Position numbers and translations under genes: made by a program. From NCBI GenBank assembly GCA_947493945.1, contig CANLSR010000012.1, positions 1-64,000 on the forward strand: a DNA stretch of 64,000 nt, read 5' to 3'. Source of the stretch: an uncultured bacterium (GTDB lineage: Bacteria > Bacteroidota > Rhodothermia > Rhodothermales > Rubricoccaceae). The first letter of the stretch is position 1, and each line of letters begins with the position of its first letter. This document shows, one piece after another, positions 62,301 through 64,000 of this stretch. Under the pieces are notes generated by a model, which ran no database searches, was not told the DNA's origin, and was given only the letters and a program-made list of their open reading frames with translations.

Positions 62301-64000
62301 CCGCGAGGACGGGAACACCGTGCTCGTCGGCAAGATCAACGGCGACGGCTACGGCGAGTACTCGTTCCTCGCGGTCCCCGGCGAAGGGTTCGTCACCACG
62401 AACCTGATCGGGGTCACGCTGCGGCCGGGCCGGAGCGTCGACGTCGACGTCACGTTCAACGCCGAGCTCCTGCTGGCGGGCGTGTACAACGCGGCGATCC
62501 GTGTGGCGGCCAACGGCCTGCCCGGCGATCCCGCCGTCGACGTGCCGATCCAGCTCACCGTCACCGGCGATCCCATCGCCGGCGTGGAGCCGGACTCGCT
62601 CGACTTTGGCGACGTGTTCCTCAACGACACCGAGACCCGCTCGTTCACCGTCTCCAACACCGGCGTCGATGACCTCGAGGTCACCGGCATCACGGTCGAC
62701 GACGACGCGTTCGAGGTCGTGGGCACGCTCGATGGGGAGACCAGCTTCTCGCTGGAGCCCAACGAGAGCCAGACCGTGGCCGTCGAGTTCAACCCGACGG
62801 AGCTTGGCGAGCAGACGGCCACCGTGACGGTGGCCACCAACGACCCCGCCAACGCGAACCTCACCGTAGAGCTGGTCGGTGTCGGCATCCCGGCCCCGGA
62901 GATCGCCGTCGACCCGACGGAGTTCGACCTCCAGGCGTTCTCGGGTCAGACCTACACCCGGACGTTCGAGATCTCGAACACCGGGGGTAGCCCGCTGACC
63001 TACATGATCACCGAGCAGGCCGAGGCCCCGCTCGCCGTCGAGCCCGTCACCCTCTTTAGTGAGGACTTCGAGGACGGATTCCCCGAGGACTGGGTGGTGG
63101 CCACCGACGGCGACCCCGCGGTCACGTGGCAGCTCGCGAGCGACACCAACCGGCCCACGGACCCGAACTACGCCAGCAGCGGCAACGCGGCCATGGCGGA
63201 CAGTGACGGCCCCCAGGGCCCTGGTGACCCGGCGTACGACACCCAGATGTGGACGCCGGAGCTCACGCTCGACGGGGACGACTACACCCTCGACTACACG
63301 GTCAACTTCAACGCGTTCTTGTCCAACAACTTCCTCGACGTCGACATCACGACCGACGGCGGTGAGACCTGGACGACCATGATCCAGTACGACGAGGACA
63401 CGTGCGCCGGGAGCTGCTTCGGCACCCCCAGCGGCGTGGCCGAGTCGATCCCGCTCGACGGGTTCGTCGGTGAGGACGAGTCCTTCCGCGTCCGGTGGCA
63501 CTACTACACCACCAACGACGACGGCTGGGACTACTGGGCCGTGGTCGACGACGTCGCCATCGTGCGCAACGTCGAGTGGCTCTCGGTCGCCCCCTCCGTG
63601 GGTGAGGTCGCGCCGGGCGAGTCGGACACGATCACGCTGACCATCGACGCCGACTTGCCCGAGGGCGAGTACAGCGCGACGCTGCTGGTCACCTCGAACG
63701 ACCCGACCTCCGCAGGCGAGTTCGTCGAGATCGACCTCACGGTCATCGAGTCGATCTCGGTCGACCCGACGCCGGGCGAGGACGACCAGGAGGTCAACCC
63801 CAACGAGGAGTTCCTGGTGCCGATCACGGTGGCCAGCCTGGACGACCTCGGCGTGGAGTCCTACCAGTTCACGCTCTCGTTCGACGAGGACCTGCTGGAG
63901 CCGCTCGGGATCGTGACCGACGGCACGCTGAGCGAGGGGACGTCCTCCTCGGTCAACACCAGCGTGCCCGGCGAGATCACCGTGGCCGTCGCCGAAGGCG
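59362..64000 (+). CDS. secreted subtilisin-family serine protease, multidomain, incomplete at right edge
   Basis: At least 1546 residues, open at the window end. Signal peptide (to about residue 30), an inhibitor-like propeptide (about 45-150), then an S8 domain with the complete triad: Asp206 in VVVQIIDSGIDSDHPD, His279 in GSHGTHTAGTVAA, Ser472 in GTSMATPHVAG, and the oxyanion Asn387 in AAAGNSG. Next come a fibronectin-III-like module (about 550-660), a propeller-like segment (about 810-1000), an Ig-like anchor domain (VEPDSLDFGDVFLNDTETRSFTVSN), a jelly-roll segment (SEDFEDGFPEDWVV) and, at the edge, a cohesin-like domain (VPITVASLDDLGVESYQFTL). Very acidic. It probably ends in a sorting domain beyond the window. 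Confidence 0.93.
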   Translation, partial: MRPSATPRWAAFIALALTLLLISPSGHAQSQATLSPQAEAAQKAAVAGQIHVKLTPQAQQQVALRRSGTTTSATVPGLSQLNAQYGATTMRRLFRPAGRHEARHAQWGLDRWYVVDFNGPVDPQTAVAAYSANPDVEVAERKLEKQLLGVRRTLEDPPDDPLYQYQWHYDNDGTLTDYAIADADIDAPEAWALETGMPDVVVQIIDSGIDSDHPDIVDNLWVNEGEDANGNGVFDNFPAADGGDLNGVDDDNNGFVDDIIGYNHADDVSVPEAITSGSHGTHTAGTVAARTNNGTGVAGVAGGDGTPNSGARLMISQTFGNVDIDGFAEATVYAADNGAVISSNSWGYTQPGAFEQSVLDAIDYFTANAGGDDAPVDGGLYVAAAGNSGSDQEWYPGFYEPSLAVSSLGIAFQRSLFNPTASSNFGTWVDVAGPGGDFFTNGDALEGVVSTVVAGDGGFQGDPNYDSYQGTSMATPHVAGIAALVASYEFRQGNTLSQAQLRARVASPTTTKEIDEYNPGYEGQLGVGLASAFLAITNPDADGTPPDAITDLSVDDIIGNAVELSFTVPEDSEAPAPDPDPDPDGVGLMRVTGLELRYSTEPITDDNFDDAFLAELELDGPPVAGEEIEVIIENLSYNETYYFAVKSTDRFGNVSAISNVVSATTGGAPFSVEPTAFDIELESGDETSRELTISNESARNIEFDIEIVGSASVEVDFIPPGLTGDKLIQWNLANERAWAGDYPRGTEADSPYEVDPRGTQATPRLSADRPQPFAALSNIPAASYNLFFQEEGYGTFDLGTPGDWDLLNGSTPEIFAADYVRGVDDRIFAYRRPANVFGSIDANTGEFTDIGDGWDQAGFPLDLTGDLTTGDLYAWTSENEVYRVDRFTGESELVVAVPDGVGVNAVTIDDQGVMYGLDVLADEIVTIDIETGDVEVVGPIGYDANFVQGMDFDPTSGRIYLSAYNVGAPFGERAELRIASREDGNTVLVGKINGDGYGEYSFLAVPGEGFVTTNLIGVTLRPGRSVDVDVTFNAELLLAGVYNAAIRVAANGLPGDPAVDVPIQLTVTGDPIAGVEPDSLDFGDVFLNDTETRSFTVSNTGVDDLEVTGITVDDDAFEVVGTLDGETSFSLEPNESQTVAVEFNPTELGEQTATVTVATNDPANANLTVELVGVGIPAPEIAVDPTEFDLQAFSGQTYTRTFEISNTGGSPLTYMITEQAEAPLAVEPVTLFSEDFEDGFPEDWVVATDGDPAVTWQLASDTNRPTDPNYASSGNAAMADSDGPQGPGDPAYDTQMWTPELTLDGDDYTLDYTVNFNAFLSNNFLDVDITTDGGETWTTMIQYDEDTCAGSCFGTPSGVAESIPLDGFVGEDESFRVRWHYYTTNDDGWDYWAVVDDVAIVRNVEWLSVAPSVGEVAPGESDTITLTIDADLPEGEYSATLLVTSNDPTSAGEFVEIDLTVIESISVDPTPGEDDQEVNPNEEFLVPITVASLDDLGVESYQFTLSFDEDLLEPLGIVTDGTLSEGTSSSVNTSVPGEITVAVAEG

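Overview
The window looks like chromosomal DNA of a very GC-rich, probably marine member of Rhodothermota (Rhodothermia; Rubrivirga/Rubricoccus-like). This is an inference from several signs: high GC with strong GC codon bias and acidic secreted proteins, a type IX secretion (T9SS) tail on a secreted nuclease, the bacillithiol enzyme BshA, a KaiC-like ATPase beside a histidine kinase, many small lipoproteins, almost no purine Shine-Dalgarno sites, and Bacteroidota-like TAnnTT promoter boxes. It is mostly core and housekeeping sequence. There is no prophage, insertion sequence, CRISPR array or rRNA. About 57 protein genes and one tRNA gene can be supported.

Left to right: a lower-GC edge (1-1180) with a truncated DUF2971 gene and a small membrane protein; a sigma-70-like factor and a baeRF-type protein; an outer-membrane protein and a lipoprotein; bshA, then a protein with an aminoglycoside-phosphotransferase-like catalytic motif; a DEAD-box helicase; a metallo-beta-lactamase hydrolase. 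At 9.6-11.7 kb isoaspartyl dipeptidase and cyanophycinase sit together, enough to degrade cyanophycin. Next come DIP1984, lysine 6-aminotransferase, lipA with two coupled small genes, a type III polyketide synthase coupled to a UbiG-like methyltransferase, two lipoproteins, valS and a large hybrid histidine kinase.

The middle (25.7-37 kb) holds tRNA-Pro(CGG), a T9SS-exported endonuclease I, folA and thyA (each preceded by a related 7-bp tandem repeat), small conserved proteins, an acyl-CoA oxidase with a TerB-like front end, an M23 lipoprotein, a one-heme membrane protein and panB. From 37.2 to 44.9 kb a leftward envelope block reads dxr-rseP-uppS-bamA-ompH-ompH: isoprenoid precursor, site-2 protease, lipid carrier, outer-membrane assembly machine and two Skp-like chaperones.

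The right part carries a TPR protein, a secreted amidotransferase-fold protein, a thioesterase, a stand-alone B12-binding domain and, at 51.0-56.6 kb, a signalling block: a double-domain KaiC-like ATPase with its histidine kinase one base away, an overlapping NarL-type kinase/regulator pair, and a lone receiver. serS follows, then a 785-bp gap and a large secreted subtilisin that runs off the right edge in a cohesin-like domain.

The main unexplained features are non-coding: a decamer CCGCCAGCGG (or its complement) repeated through the intergenic DNA, often just after stop codons; palindromic dispersed repeats, including a roughly 130-bp pair on both sides of uppS; and C-rich leaders without Shine-Dalgarno sites behind TAnnTT boxes.
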